Assembly: GCA_038373885.1 (NCBI GenBank)
Contig: JAWZYV010006201.1
Location: forward strand, 744,001 to 808,000
Source: Cheiracanthium punctorium
Taxonomy: Eukaryota; Arthropoda; Arachnida; Araneae; Cheiracanthiidae
Length of the DNA stretch: 64,000 nt
Direction of reading: 5' to 3'
In this document: positions 46,795 to 58,300 of the stretch, piece after piece
Layout of the letters: every line of letters begins with the position of its first letter
Numbering within the stretch: the stretch's first letter is position 1
Notes under the pieces: model-generated
Told to the model about the DNA's origin: nothing
Seen by the model: the letters and a program-made list of their open reading frames with translations, nothing else
Database searches by the model: none
Made by a program: the position numbers and the translations under genes

Positions 46795-46819
46795 GTTACA
46801 AAAATAAGATGGTTAAATG

Positions 46820-48260
46820 TAGTGATGGGCAATCTAGTTCATTTTAGTGAACTAGTTCTGAACGAACTAGTTCACGCCATGAGCTAGTTCTTCGAAATAG
46901 TTCATATGAACTATGGAGATTTAATAATGAACTATATGAACTACGTAGCTCGTAATGAACTATCTAGTTCAAATTGAACTATGTAGTTCAAAATGAACTA
47001 AGTAGTTCAAAGGAACTATCTAGTTCAAAATGAACTAAGTAGTTCAAATGAGCTAAGTAGTTCAATAAACTAAATAGTTCAATGAACTAGATAGTTCATT
47101 ATGAACTATGCAATTTGGGATGAACTATATAGTTCATGTTGAACTATGTAGTTCGCCATGAACTATTCAGTTCATTACCGGAAATAGTACAGAACTATTT
47201 CCGGTGGTCTCCGTACTGGAAATAGTTTAGATCAATTTCAGGTACAGAAACCACGCGCGGAGCACGGCTGATGCATGGTTTCTCTGATTTGTCGGGATCG
47301 GGAGAGCTTTTTTTTTTTTTTTTTTTTTTTGTATCGGAGTGTTTTTTGACGTAGCAGTGGTGTACCCAGAAATTCATTTTGAGGGTGCGTATCGTCATTA
47401 CCATAAGGAGCACTGTAGTACTAGGTAAAATCTAAAGAATATGCCAGGGGAAGTCGGAGGTTATCGGTAGGCTATCGGTATTGTGAAAAATTTTATAACA
47501 AACTGAAATCTTTCAAATGAATTAAGTTCTGAGGTGTTTGATAACTTAAGATGACCCCCCCCCCCTCCACACACACACACAAAAAAAAAAAGAAACAAAC
47601 AAAAAAAAAAAAAGACGGTTAAAATAATGTCCACTTAAGATGTAAAATATTGCAGTTTCAAAAATTTATTACTGTTACTTGAAACTGTTATTTCATGCAC
47701 AGGCGTCGAGTTATATGAGTCCATGGGGCTTCAGCCTCCTTAATAAATTGTGAGTTGGGGCTGAGCCCACCACAGTGGCGTACCCAGAGGGGGTGCAAAG
47801 GGACATATACACCCCCCAAGATTTATTCTCAAATTAGAAATGATGAATGATGAGAGATATTTAAAATGGTGATAGAAAAGATGAATTTTTTCATGCTTAT
47901 CCCCTCCCCCCCCATCAGGAAAGAGAATGCATGCTTCTAGCTAAAGGAATGCCTGAAAAAAGAATAGAAAGTCTGTAATCACTCTAAAAATGTGCTTTTG
48001 TGTTTATGGGTCCAGTGCTCAGCATTAGAGCTATCTAGTTCAGCAGCTATCTAGCAGCTAGTTCAAAATGAACTAAATAGTTCAAAATGAACTAAATAGT
48101 TCAAAATGAACTAAGTAGTTCAAAATGAACTAGATAGTTCAATGAACTAGATAGTTCATTTGAACGAACTATAGTTCATTTAGTTGAACTACTTGGTTCT
48201 TTAGTTAATTGTAGTGAACTAGTTCAATGAACTAGTTCGTTCATGAACTACCCATCACTA
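46820..48260. mobile_element. hAT-type element packed with GAACTA/TAGTTC repeats
   Basis: Ends TAGTGATGGGCAATCTAG and TGAACTACCCATCACTA; exact 8-bp duplications GTTAAATG at 46812-46819 and 48261-48268. The outer ~350 bp at the left and ~220 bp at the right are built of spaced TAGTTC and GAACTA hexamers. The middle has a T-run (47309-47331), C-run and A-runs, and MITE-like GTGGCGTACCCAGAG at ~47774. No transposase. Confidence 0.88.
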
Positions 48261-49240
48261 GTTAAATGATAAAACCTACAAAAAGGAACAAACTATTTTC
48301 GTCCTATATCAATTCTGAAGAGCTCCTGGATATATTGACCGTTTGAAAAAAAAAAAAAAAAGTAAGAAAACCTGAAACACTTTCAGATTTTAAATACGCA
48401 CTAAAGTGCTATATGTTAAAAGCGTATTATAATCTATAACCCTGTCCATGTCTTCCCTATTTTCTTTCCTTATTCCATCAAGTTGGAAAGTATATCATTA
48501 TTCATGAGTGTGATTAAACACAATTAAAATTGATATTTCTAACATCCTTTTTCTGGATTTAATACATTAGAAATAGATGAGGAAAAGCTGCGCAGAAAAA
48601 TGCACAATTCGAACTAAATGAAAATTTCAAAAACTTATTCAGTTGTATTCATAATCCAATTGGCGGACGATAAAATGACGATAAATTGCGCCAACAACTA
48701 GAATCACATCTCAAAATCGCATATCGACCATTTTATTTTTTGACAAATTAAAAAGTTGCACATTTTAGTCTCGGAAAATTTCCAAATCCCATTTTTCTTT
48801 TGAGTATAAAACATTTCATTCCTGCTCTGATTTCCTATGCACACGATATTTTAATTAAAAAATAACCTTACAAATAATCTTAAAAAAAATTTATTCCTTT
48901 ATTTTTACTTCAAGAGTCTGAATCATTTAATAAACTTTCCAAATATCGCAACCTAGATATGCTTAATTCTCACTTTTTCCACTGCGGTGTTACAATTGCA
49001 AAATGGCGGAAAGCAAAAATGAGCCTCTTGCGACACGTTTTTTTTTAAATCGATATCTGTTAAAATAATTCGAATTTCGAAAAAATCGCTTCGAGGTATG
49101 CCGAGACCCGTACTGGATAATTTCCATACAAAATTTGGTAGGTCTAGGATCACCCGTTTAGGAGCTATGCGAGACACAGACAACTAACTAACTAACCAAC
49201 CGACATTTTATAGTTTGTTTTATTTATATAGAACGATAGA

Positions 49241-49744
49241 TGTACTGCTGCTCAAGGTGCAGTTAATTCGTTAGCTTCCATCATTGCAAAGACACAGCAA
49301 TGCACCTATGCATTGTTGCTCTTTGGCCTGAGTTTTTAAGTCCTTCAGTTCAGGGACATGCCAACGCTTTAGAAAGTGGAGGAAATGCAAGAAAGATTAT
49401 TTACGAACATTAAAAAAAAAAAAAAAAAACTCTTGGGAAACTTTCATACTTTAAATTCGCGCTAAAGTGCTTTATATTAAGAGCAAATCATAATCCATGA
49501 GTCGTCCTATTTTTCTTCCATTAAGTTGGAAAGTGTATCACAATCCATGAGTTCATTGTACTTGTCATCCTTTTTCCATAAAACAGTTACTTGGAATTGA
49601 AATTTATATTCAAATCTCCTACTGAAACTGTTTTACCACCAGCACATTCCAAACAATATTTCACCTTTATAAATACTGTTTGGAATGAGCATCACAATCC
49701 ATGAGTGTGCCATGTTTGCATTTCTTGTTCTATAAAACACTTTT
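49241..49744. repeat. Helitron-B-like internal repeats
   Basis: TTTAAATTCGCGCTAAAGTG and AAGTTGGAAAGTGTATCAC match the interior of Helitron B (~48390-48510). ATCCATGAGT recurs about every 60-200 bp. No gene. Confidence 0.55.
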
Positions 49745-50400
49745 CAGAATTGGAATCTCTATTAAAATAGGCTAAAGCTGTTTAACAATCTTCGTCAGCC
49801 ATATTCTAACTGTGCTTCACCTTTATAAGTACTGTTTAGAAGGTGCTTATTATAATCTATGAGTGTGCCGTATTTGTCTTTCTTGGTCCATAAAACACTT
49901 CTTTGGAATTGAAATCTATATTAAAATCGCCAACTAAAACTGCTTTTACAATTTGTATTCCGCTCTGTTCTCCTGAAAAATGCCATTCAGTGCCAATATT
50001 GGCTAGCCATAAAGACTGTGCTAAGTAAGCCGCTGTGAAGCCAAGCCGGTCATGCTTCAACATAGCTCTTCTCAGAATTGGAATCTCTATTAAAATAGGC
50101 TAAAGCTGTTTAACAATCTTCGTCAGGTATATTCTAACTGTGCTTCACTTTTATAAGTACTGTTTAGAAGGTGCTTATTATAATCTATGATTGTGCCGTA
50201 TTTGTCTTTCTTGATCCACAAAACACTTCTTTGGAATTGAAATCTATATTAAATTCGCCAACTAAAACTGCTTTTACAATTTGTATTCCGCTCTGTTCTC
50301 CTGAAGAATGCCATTCAGTGCCAATATTGGCTAGCCCTAAAGACTGTGCTAAGTAAGCCGCTGTGAAGCCAAGCCGGTCATGCTTCAACATAGCTCTTCT
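49745..50400. repeat. Two-copy tandem duplication, 328-bp unit
   Basis: 49745-50072 and 50073-50400 are head-to-tail copies with about a dozen differences. Each starts CAGAATTGGAATCTCTATTA and ends CATAGCTCTTCT. The matching 68-residue minus frames are a result of the duplication. Confidence 0.88.
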
Positions 50401-50408
50401 CTAAATAG

Positions 50409-50512
50409 CTAAATATGCCAAATCCATGCAAGTGGAAAACGCCAAACTTCGGGCCTGCGATGAGCTCGCCCATGTATGCCTGAAAGAGAAGGAAGAACGT
50501 AACTGGCATTAA
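50409..50512 (+). CDS. Exon-like block, doubtful terminal exon
   Basis: After an acceptor-like CTCTTCTCTAAATAG the plus frame reads KYAKSMQVENAKLRACDELA and ends EERNWH before TAA at 50510-50512. The peptide is helical and charged, and the block is far GC-richer than its AT-rich surroundings. The minus strand is also open here with its own acceptor-like site, so coding strand and reality are uncertain. Not recognised. Confidence 0.22.
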
Positions 50513-51498
50513 ATGAAAGCATCTGATTAAAATAAAAATGTTATAAAGTATAAAAAAAAGGTTTTGAATTACAAGGTGGGGCCGGGCCCCTCTGGCTCCT
50601 AATGAGGAGTCGTCACAGAAGCAAGCCATTTGTCTGTTTGTCTGCAAAAAAGGTTTTGAACCATGTATCAAAAAGATACCGAAGCACAACCAAAAAGCAT
50701 CTTTGACATTAGTAGGGATTCGTTCGACCACCGTGATGTTGGTAATTGAAAAACGCGTGGTGCTAACAGGTGCGCTTTTTCAAAGTACTGAAACTGAGAA
50801 GGAAATTTGCCGTGCTGGGCTACCAGAATCAGTGATTTTTTTCACTGTTTCAGTGAGTTTTGATGAAAATTTTGAATGGCAATTCTTTTTCCTGTGTCTT
50901 TCAGTGATTTTTCAGTACTTTTTATTATTATTATTCTGATGCTATCGCCCCGCATTAAGGGCAGTATTAAAACATCGGTAGAATCGATATTTTGAATTCA
51001 GAATCAGAATTCTGAGGAGGACTTGCTGAAAGCTGTTAATATTGAAACCACGTGTAATTTATAGTTTCATCATCATTAAACCCGGCCTTAAATTTGTCCG
51101 TATCAGAAAATCGAGTAATATGGATGAATCCATTACATCCCCACGTAAGATGGCTGTACGTAATACGTGTTCATGCAATCGTTGAGAGCTAGTTGGGAGT
51201 AAATGCTAGAATTTTAACATGAGTGTAGCCAGAAAGCCTAAGGGCACACACTGTACTCAGTGGAAAGCCTAGAATACCGAAATAAAATGTGACCTGACTG
51301 GTTCGAAGAAACCATCGAACCAATTCAGTCATTACAGTCATTCTTTAAAATCCATGACCACAGCAGGAGGTTTCAAACTCATACTAGATGGCAAAGCTGG
51401 GCAAAAGGTGCCAAGGAATAATTTCAGTGAGAAATTTCAGGAGAATGTTTCGTCGCGTCTTTTGCAACGATTGGATCGAACAGATTAACCATTCGTTG
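50513..51498. other. Intergenic DNA, no gene seen
   Basis: No recognised repeat. Small frames at 50378-50939 lack domains. Confidence 0.45.
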
Positions 51499-51983
51499 AG
51501 CTGCATTCATACTGGCTGTTCCGTGCCACAAAGAAACAAAGCGAACTCCTCGTAGAGATCGAAAAGGGTTTGTGGGTTAGAGCTGTTTCACCTACGTCAT
51601 TATCACTACGCCACACCTTAGAAACGAACTTTTTTTGGTCAAACATTCCTTCATTTCAGAATGGTCATTGGCCGAAAACGCGGCTTTGTATCCTTAAATA
51701 TCCGAGTTGACCTAAAAAAAAATTCAGTGACGTCACGTGAAATACTCTATATCTGGCTAGGAGAGAAATACCACGACGGCCGCGAAGCTACAACCAATTA
51801 GAGGCGAGCTTTTCAAGAACATAGTTCTGACGTCACACTTCGAAGGCATACGGCGTCATTTCATTGGTACATTTATTGCGGCTTCGCAAGCTCGCGGGTG
51901 GGCAACCTACATTTCAAAACGAAAGAGAACGGTGGAGCACAGCCGAGTCTGAGTAGCACGGTACGGACAGTATGAATCCAGCT
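51499..51983. mobile_element. TIR element just upstream of the transporter's coding exon 1 (485 bp)
   Basis: AGCTGCATTCATACTG at the left pairs with CAGTATGAATCCAGCT at the right, and inside them CTGTTCCGTGC pairs with GCACGGTACGGACAG. The interior is GC-richer than usual for this window (TTGCGGCTTCGCAAGCTCGC palindrome at ~51876). No target duplication identified. Confidence 0.55.
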
Positions 51984-52093
51984 TTAAGCAGCATTAGGTC
52001 TCAGAAGCTGCTCTTGATGGAGACTCTATAATCGATGATTTATCTTGTTAAAAAAGTGCGATCTTAATAATTCGATGTTCTTCTGTCTTCCAG

Positions 52094-52137
52094 GAAACAC
52101 ATCCGATGTTGTCCTGTGCCGAATGAACTACAGGTGA
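52094..52137 (+). other. 5'UTR part of transporter exon, preceded by splice acceptor
   Basis: The polypyrimidine run TTCTTCTGTCTTCCAG ends at 52093 and is an excellent acceptor. The 44 bases between it and the ATG contain an in-frame TGA directly before the start, so they are untranslated. This means the transcript begins in at least one upstream noncoding exon and that the promoter is not next to the ATG. Confidence 0.65.
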
Positions 52138-52336
52138 ATGGCGCCGGGTGACTTGGCCACTGATCGGCCGGGCAGCTGGATTGTAGCTGCCTGCTGCTGC
52201 TTCTGCAACCTCACCTTCTATGGCGTGGCAAGGCTGTCCGGCATCATGCTGGTGGCAACTCATCATACTTTCCAGGTGTCGAGGGCCAGTGCGGCCATAC
52301 CCTTCAGTCTGAGTACCGCCATTAGAAACCTGGCTG
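52138..52336 (+). CDS. Transporter coding exon 1 (N-terminus, TM1 and start of TM2)
   Basis: Codes residues 1-66 plus the first base of codon 67. The frame has TGA immediately upstream of the ATG, which fixes the start. After a short polar N-terminus (MAPGDLATDRPGSW) comes TM1 (about 14-40) with the YGVARLSGIMLV stretch. This matches the position of the YGV..SFGVFF region of monocarboxylate carriers. A short hydrophilic linker (THHTFQVSRA) leads into TM2, which is completed by exon 2. The donor is G|GTAAAT. An unspliced read-through frame continues to 52380 and is not real protein. Confidence 0.88.
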
Positions 52337-55300
52337 GTAAATATACTATAGCTACTCTATCACTTTCTTGTGTATTCTAGAGATACCGTTGCCTTGTATG
52401 TTAACTATGTTCTGTATTTTGAGGCTGAGTAGTTAATTTTTTAAATAAAATAAGAACAGAACTATCGCAATACATTATCCTATTTTGAATAAATGTTGCA
52501 GAGAAATTAACAACTATAATTTGCTTAAAATGTAAATATTTGCTTTTATATAGTCAAGGTGTTCCCAAAAATTGGGGACGCCGACACCTGATTCCCTTTA
52601 AAAAATCCCTTAACTCATTTATGCCTAGCGTCCCTTTTTTGGGACGACATTATCGCTATCATTCGAAAACGTTATTTATTTTTCCTAGCCTTTATTTGCG
52701 AGTATTGAACCTCAATTCCACAAAATATTTTGATATGGCAAGTAGGATGTTGACATTTCAATTTTTATACATAACGATTTTAAATGAAATCATCCCTTGT
52801 TCAAAAAGTTGACATCAGAAATTTATCAATTACTTCTGGTGTTAGCAAAAATCGAAGAAAGTCGCAAAAATATCCAGGCACGAATGGGTTAAAATGGTCG
52901 TCCGCCAAATTTTCCCTCCTTTTAGGCAGACAGCCCTCCTGTAGCTTTGCCATAACCGCTAAACTAAGGGTTTTTCAATAGGGATGATACAATTTTAAAT
53001 GGTTAGGATGGCAACACTGCGTATTCTTTTTTGATATTTCTTGTGTCATTTGTGTTTAGTATGCTTTGCCATTTAATCATGGGAAGATACACGCTTGAAC
53101 AACGTTTCGAAATTATTAAATTGTTTCATCAAAATCAGTGGTCATATGTGAATTTTGAGAGAAATTTGAGAAGAATTCATGGACGACATAATTCAGTTCT
53201 TGTGATTTAACACCTTGTGATATCTTTCTTTGGGGATATGTTAAGCCACAAGTTTATGCTGATACTCCAATAACAATTGAGCAATAAAAAACCAACATTG
53301 AACTCGTTATTCCTGAAATAACACCAAATTTATGTGAAAGAGTAATGGAAAATTGTGTTGATAGAATGCGGTATGCAGAGAGACATCGTGGTGGTAACAT
53401 GAACGATATTATTTTCATACTTAATGGCATAATGTAAGCTTTCAAAAAAAATTGTGTCTCACTGAATGATTTATGTTTTTTTTTAAATTTTTAAATTGTA
53501 TCACTCTTAACCCTTTAACGCGCAGTGTTCCAGCTCTGGGAACACCAAACTCTGACATTTTGACTGTTGCCAGTCACGAAGAATAGATTTGATTTCTATA
53601 AAAATAGCTGCGAGTGACATAGCTCGACGAGAATCCTTTATTTTTTAGCACGCCATTTCCCGTAAAAAAATTGTCACGATTCTTTTTAACAACACTGACA
53701 TCTGCTGAAAAATGGAAGAATGCGAGAACAGCTAAATAGATTGCCCAATGCTTTTTGACGCAGCTGGCTGTGCCGGCGCAGCCAGCTGCGTCAAAAAGGG
53801 TCTCTAGGTCTGTGGCACGCGATGAACGTTTCGACCGTCCGCCATCTTGCTGGTAGTTAAGTCGAGCGATGGCAACGGCTGCCCTCTTTTCAGCATTGGG
53901 AAAGGGTTGCGCCTCAAAGGGTTAAGTACAACACATCTCCAAATTTGGTGCAAAAATATTGCTGTGTTGTTAAGCGTTCTGTATAATCGATGCGTTTTCC
54001 ATGATTTATATTTATTGTTTCCTTTCTTTAGGTGTGTTCGTGGGTCACCTTGGTCACCGTTTTGGGGTCGGTCCCGTTGTAGCAACAGGATGTCTCATCG
54101 CTTCTCTAGGTGCAGCCCTCTGCTTCTTCGTCATGGACTTGCAGTGGCTTATTGTGTGCTGGGGCGGACTTTTTGGTACGTCTGTGTGATTTCAATAATT
54201 TTGTTCGTGCCGGGTTCAATGAGTAACTAAGTTAGGAAAATCCTTTTACACTCAAATTCTTTCTTGAGTGCGTGCTCTCTAAACTGGGCACTTGATACTC
54301 TAGCGGCCGTATTCACCAAACATTTGACGCGCGGATTATCCTGAAACCCGTCATCGGTAAGATATCTTACCGATGAATTTAACGCGCGAGTTTGGTTTAA
54401 TCCAACAAGTGTTTGGTAAATATGGCCGTCAGAAGGGACTAAAGATGAAATAGTAGAATAATTCCCAACAACATGGAACAAATAAATGAAGAAGGATTTG
54501 TACACAGAAAAATTTGAATCTAACATAATTTTTGTTGACGTTATTTTAATGTAAATTTTGTTGAATGAACAAAATATTTTGAAGAATCATCTAAGCTTTT
54601 GATTCAAATAGTGAAAAATGAAATTTTTGATGAATTCATAATTTTTAGAGTTCGACGAAACATTTTTTCCACGGTACGCAGAAACCCCCTATAAAGCATT
54701 TCGGCGAGACTACCCCTCTGCACGACAGCTGTAGGTTTTTGTAATGTATTTCAATGGAAAAAACTGATTTTCCACGTTAAAAAAAAAGTACTAAATTCCA
54801 GTTTTTTAATGGTTATAATGGATTGAATTGATTAAGTAAACCTTTGATTTCGATTTCCCAGAAGCTTTGATTTTGAAGTGATTAAAGGTAATTACAACTG
54901 ATTTTTCTAATACCCTTTTTCTGGGTTGAATACAATAGGAGAATCTGTGCAGAAAGGGTGTGAAGTAAGCTGTTGATCAGATGACGTCATTGAAACGTCC
55001 CGTCGGAATGCTTTAATCACCTCATTGCGACACTATGAATGCACCTCAAAAGATAAAAGTACCTTTGGATGAATCAGTTAACTTATGAATACGTAACTTA
55101 GCAGCAGAATGTTCTAGCAAAAGGTTGGCCAAATCTTGGCGCATGCGCCAAGATTGGCCAAGATTAATGCGCCAAGATTGCGCCAAGATTAATGCATGGA
55201 ATGATTTCAAGAGGCACATTGCATCCGTTTTGCCTGCTTATTGTTTTCAGATAGATTGAAGACTTAAAATAATTTAATAATTTCGTTCCCGATAGTATTT

Positions 55301-58300
55301 TTTTTTCTTGTAATTTATGATGCTACGTGAAAAGGAAGCATTTGTACACTCTAAAAAAAAAAAGTCTTCCAAAATCGAATCATTTCTGATCCCCTACCAA
55401 ATAACCGAAATTTTACATCATACACTAACCCTCAGTATGTTAGAAGCAGTTAATAATTTGTACTTTCTAAACTTCTAGGCTTTGGTTTCGGGCTCTCAAC
55501 TTGCCTTCTACCTCTGGCCATCAACCAAAACTTCGTGAAGCACAACGGAATGGCATCCGGCATCTCTTACTCGGGGTCTTACATGGGATCCTTCATCTTT
55601 CCGCCTGTGGTCGTATGGCTGCTGGACTCCTACGGACTTCAGGGGACCTTTCTCGTCATCGCGGGCTTCTTGCTCAATGTCCTCGTTGCTGCCCTGCTGC
55701 TCAGTCATCCGAAGAAAGTGTCTAGGAAGTACGTAGTCAGCGGTTCTTCTTCCCAAGACAATCTCTGCCGTGACTCGTACAAGCCAAACAAAGAAATCAG
55801 CATCTTGTGCAAGCGTGTGGAGGATGACGGTGAAATGCTGAGGCGGAATATAAACAGAGCATTCATGGATTCCCAGTACGATTTATCCAGCAAAAGAGAC
55901 AAATCTCACTTCCAGTCCGGCGTTTCGTTGGGAGTACCTGTATATACGTCGCAAAGAACCCGGTGTCAGGAATGCTCTTCAAGTGATAAACATTCTTCCC
56001 TGTGCTGTCCTCATTCTAGACTGTCGATCAGTCAACATGCCTTTCTGACTGATTTAGTGAGGGATTTTAAGTTCGGGAGTATATACTCTAATAAAGAGGG
56101 GAAAGACATCGGCCCTGGAGAAGGTTCTTCAACTGAAGCGAATTCATTGAAAGGAGACGGGGAGTCAAACCTTTCCCTTGATAGCATCAAGTGTTCAAGT
56201 ACCTATTCTATGGGGTTGGCCGCCCGACAAGTTCCTACAGCGCCCAAAAAATGCTTAAGAAAATTGATCGATTGTCATATGTTTTCTAGAAGTAAGTGCA
56301 AAGCAAAGTACAAGTTAAAACTTCAGAAGCTGAAGAAAGCTGTCATAGCTACGATATTTCAAGTTAAAGGTGCAGGTGAGAAATCTGCACATCCTGGTGA
56401 TGTAAAACTAACTTCTTTTAAAAATCTGCAGACATTTCTCAGCCCTAGTTCATACAAAATAGTCATTCCGGACAAAGACTTTCATTTGACAGCGTCACAA
56501 AGAAGTTTGTTCAAGTCCTTAGGAAATAAGGAACGTTCTAATTTTACACATCTGACCAATCCTTTACAAGATGCAAACAGTACTGAAAGCGTTGCTACAA
56601 TATTTTCGTCTGAAGCTAAGGAAGTGACAAACCCTTTATCTACCTCAGATTGTTCGTTGACGAACAATAGAAAAAATATCTTTTTATCGATGGAAAATGA
56701 CAGCCTAACCAAAACGAGTAACTCTAGTGAACCACGCGATTTTAATCATTCTTTTTTAAACGCTTATCGGAATTATAGTCGTTCAGAGCATAACTTTATA
56801 CGAGATGATTCCCCCGCATGTTGCAAAGCATCAAATTCCTTCTCTGCCACCGATCAAAACCGTAATCATTCCTGTAAAACAATCGCTGACAAAGATTTTC
56901 CTTGCTTGGACATCGCAGAAGACGCCTTGTCAATCTCCGACAAACACAAAGCCTGCTATTCAGGCAAGAGTCTCTTCGACAAGGATTCCACTCAAAACAA
57001 TGATATTCCTATTTTTTCATCTGAACTTTCTCTCCGATGTACGTCGAAGGCAGAATCAACGAATGAGAATTCTTCAATTCCTCCGCCTAGACGCAAAGGC
57101 AAAGCGATCCGGAGGTATTTCTCCGACTGGTTCCACATGCTTCGAGAACCGATGTTTACTGTGATCGGATTCACGATGTCCATTCATACTTTCATCGTGG
57201 TTTGCGTTGTCACGACAATAGAGGACTATGCCAAGGACATGGGCATATCGGAGAACAAAACTCACTATGCACTCATGGCTCTTTCCATCTCGAACTTTAT
57301 TGGCACTTTAACCCTGGGCTCCATTACAGATCGGGGATTCATAAGTAAGTAGATGTTCTTAATCTTTCAAACTGACTATGCAAGTACGTCACTTAAGCAG
57401 GAAGTGCATTTGGTTAACTGTGCATCCTGTTGCTATTGTTTTTTGATCCCTGAAATGATATCTTTAAATTAGACTAAATCTAAAAGTCCATGTACCTCCA
57501 AAAAGTCTAAAGAAAGAAGAGGTTTTCGAAAAAACCTCATCCATGGTAAAATCGAGACATTTTATCATACTATGAGGTCTGAACAACCCTATTCTGAGTG
57601 CAGACCCTAAAAACATTCTGCCTAAGATCCTAGAACAGACTTCTTAAGTGTCCGCTGGCAAAACGTGATATGCAGGTTTTTGTCGGCAACTGTCGTCCTT
57701 AAAAAGTAAGTCGCCACCAGGGCAATTTCTCATGTGCCAGTCATGTACTGAAAAGACATTCTAGAGAACCTTAATTTTTTTTTTTCATTTGGAGAACATC
57801 TCACTAAAACTGCAAAGAATATCAAACTGGGGGAGTCAGGGAAGCAGCCTTTGCCCTACAATCCGCTATCTTGTTGCTTCGAACACCAACATTGGAGTGA
57901 ATCCATTGGGTATGTACTTCGAATTTAACTCTATGTCTAGAAAATAAATTCAGGATGTATATGCCAGCCTTGTTCCCAACATTTTCCCAATCGCCGTTCA
58001 TCTTTCTGTGCCACTGTATTAAACCCAGAAAAAGGGCGTTAGTAATATGGACAGGAATTATCTTCAAAACACAGTATGTTGCTGTAAACTCGAAGTCGAT
58101 AGGTTTGCCTACCGAATTAAAATCTATTATAATCCCCAACAATAGGTGCATTCGTAAACGACAAACTCGTTGCACGAGTGTTCGTAAGAAAACTGGAATG
58201 CATTTGTTCAGTGTAGTTCAGTGCTGTCAGTGTCTTTTGCCTTTACGAACAACTTCACTTTATTCAGTTTCGTCGCCTAGGAGATGTGTTTGTTTACAAT

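Larger units (their letters stand above)
46518..49240 (-). mobile_element. Helitron-like element B, split by a hAT element
   Basis: On the minus strand it begins TCTATCGTTCTATATAAATA and ends with the same GTCGCC-GGA-GACGGCTAG hairpin terminus as element A, between A and T. Its right ~600 bp match element A inverted. Removing the hAT at 46820-48260 and its duplication leaves ~1274 bp. A CTAACTAACTAACC run is near the 5' end (49182-49200). No Rep/helicase. Confidence 0.68.

Noticed and set aside
49857..50391. Pair of 68-residue minus frames resembling each other
   Set aside because: The similarity comes from the 328-bp tandem duplication. The short GDFNIDF string recalls endonuclease domains, but nothing else of the domain is present.
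53847..54230. 127-residue plus frame across MITE and transporter exon 2
   Set aside because: Begins in the piggyBac-like MITE arm and reads exon 2 in the wrong frame.
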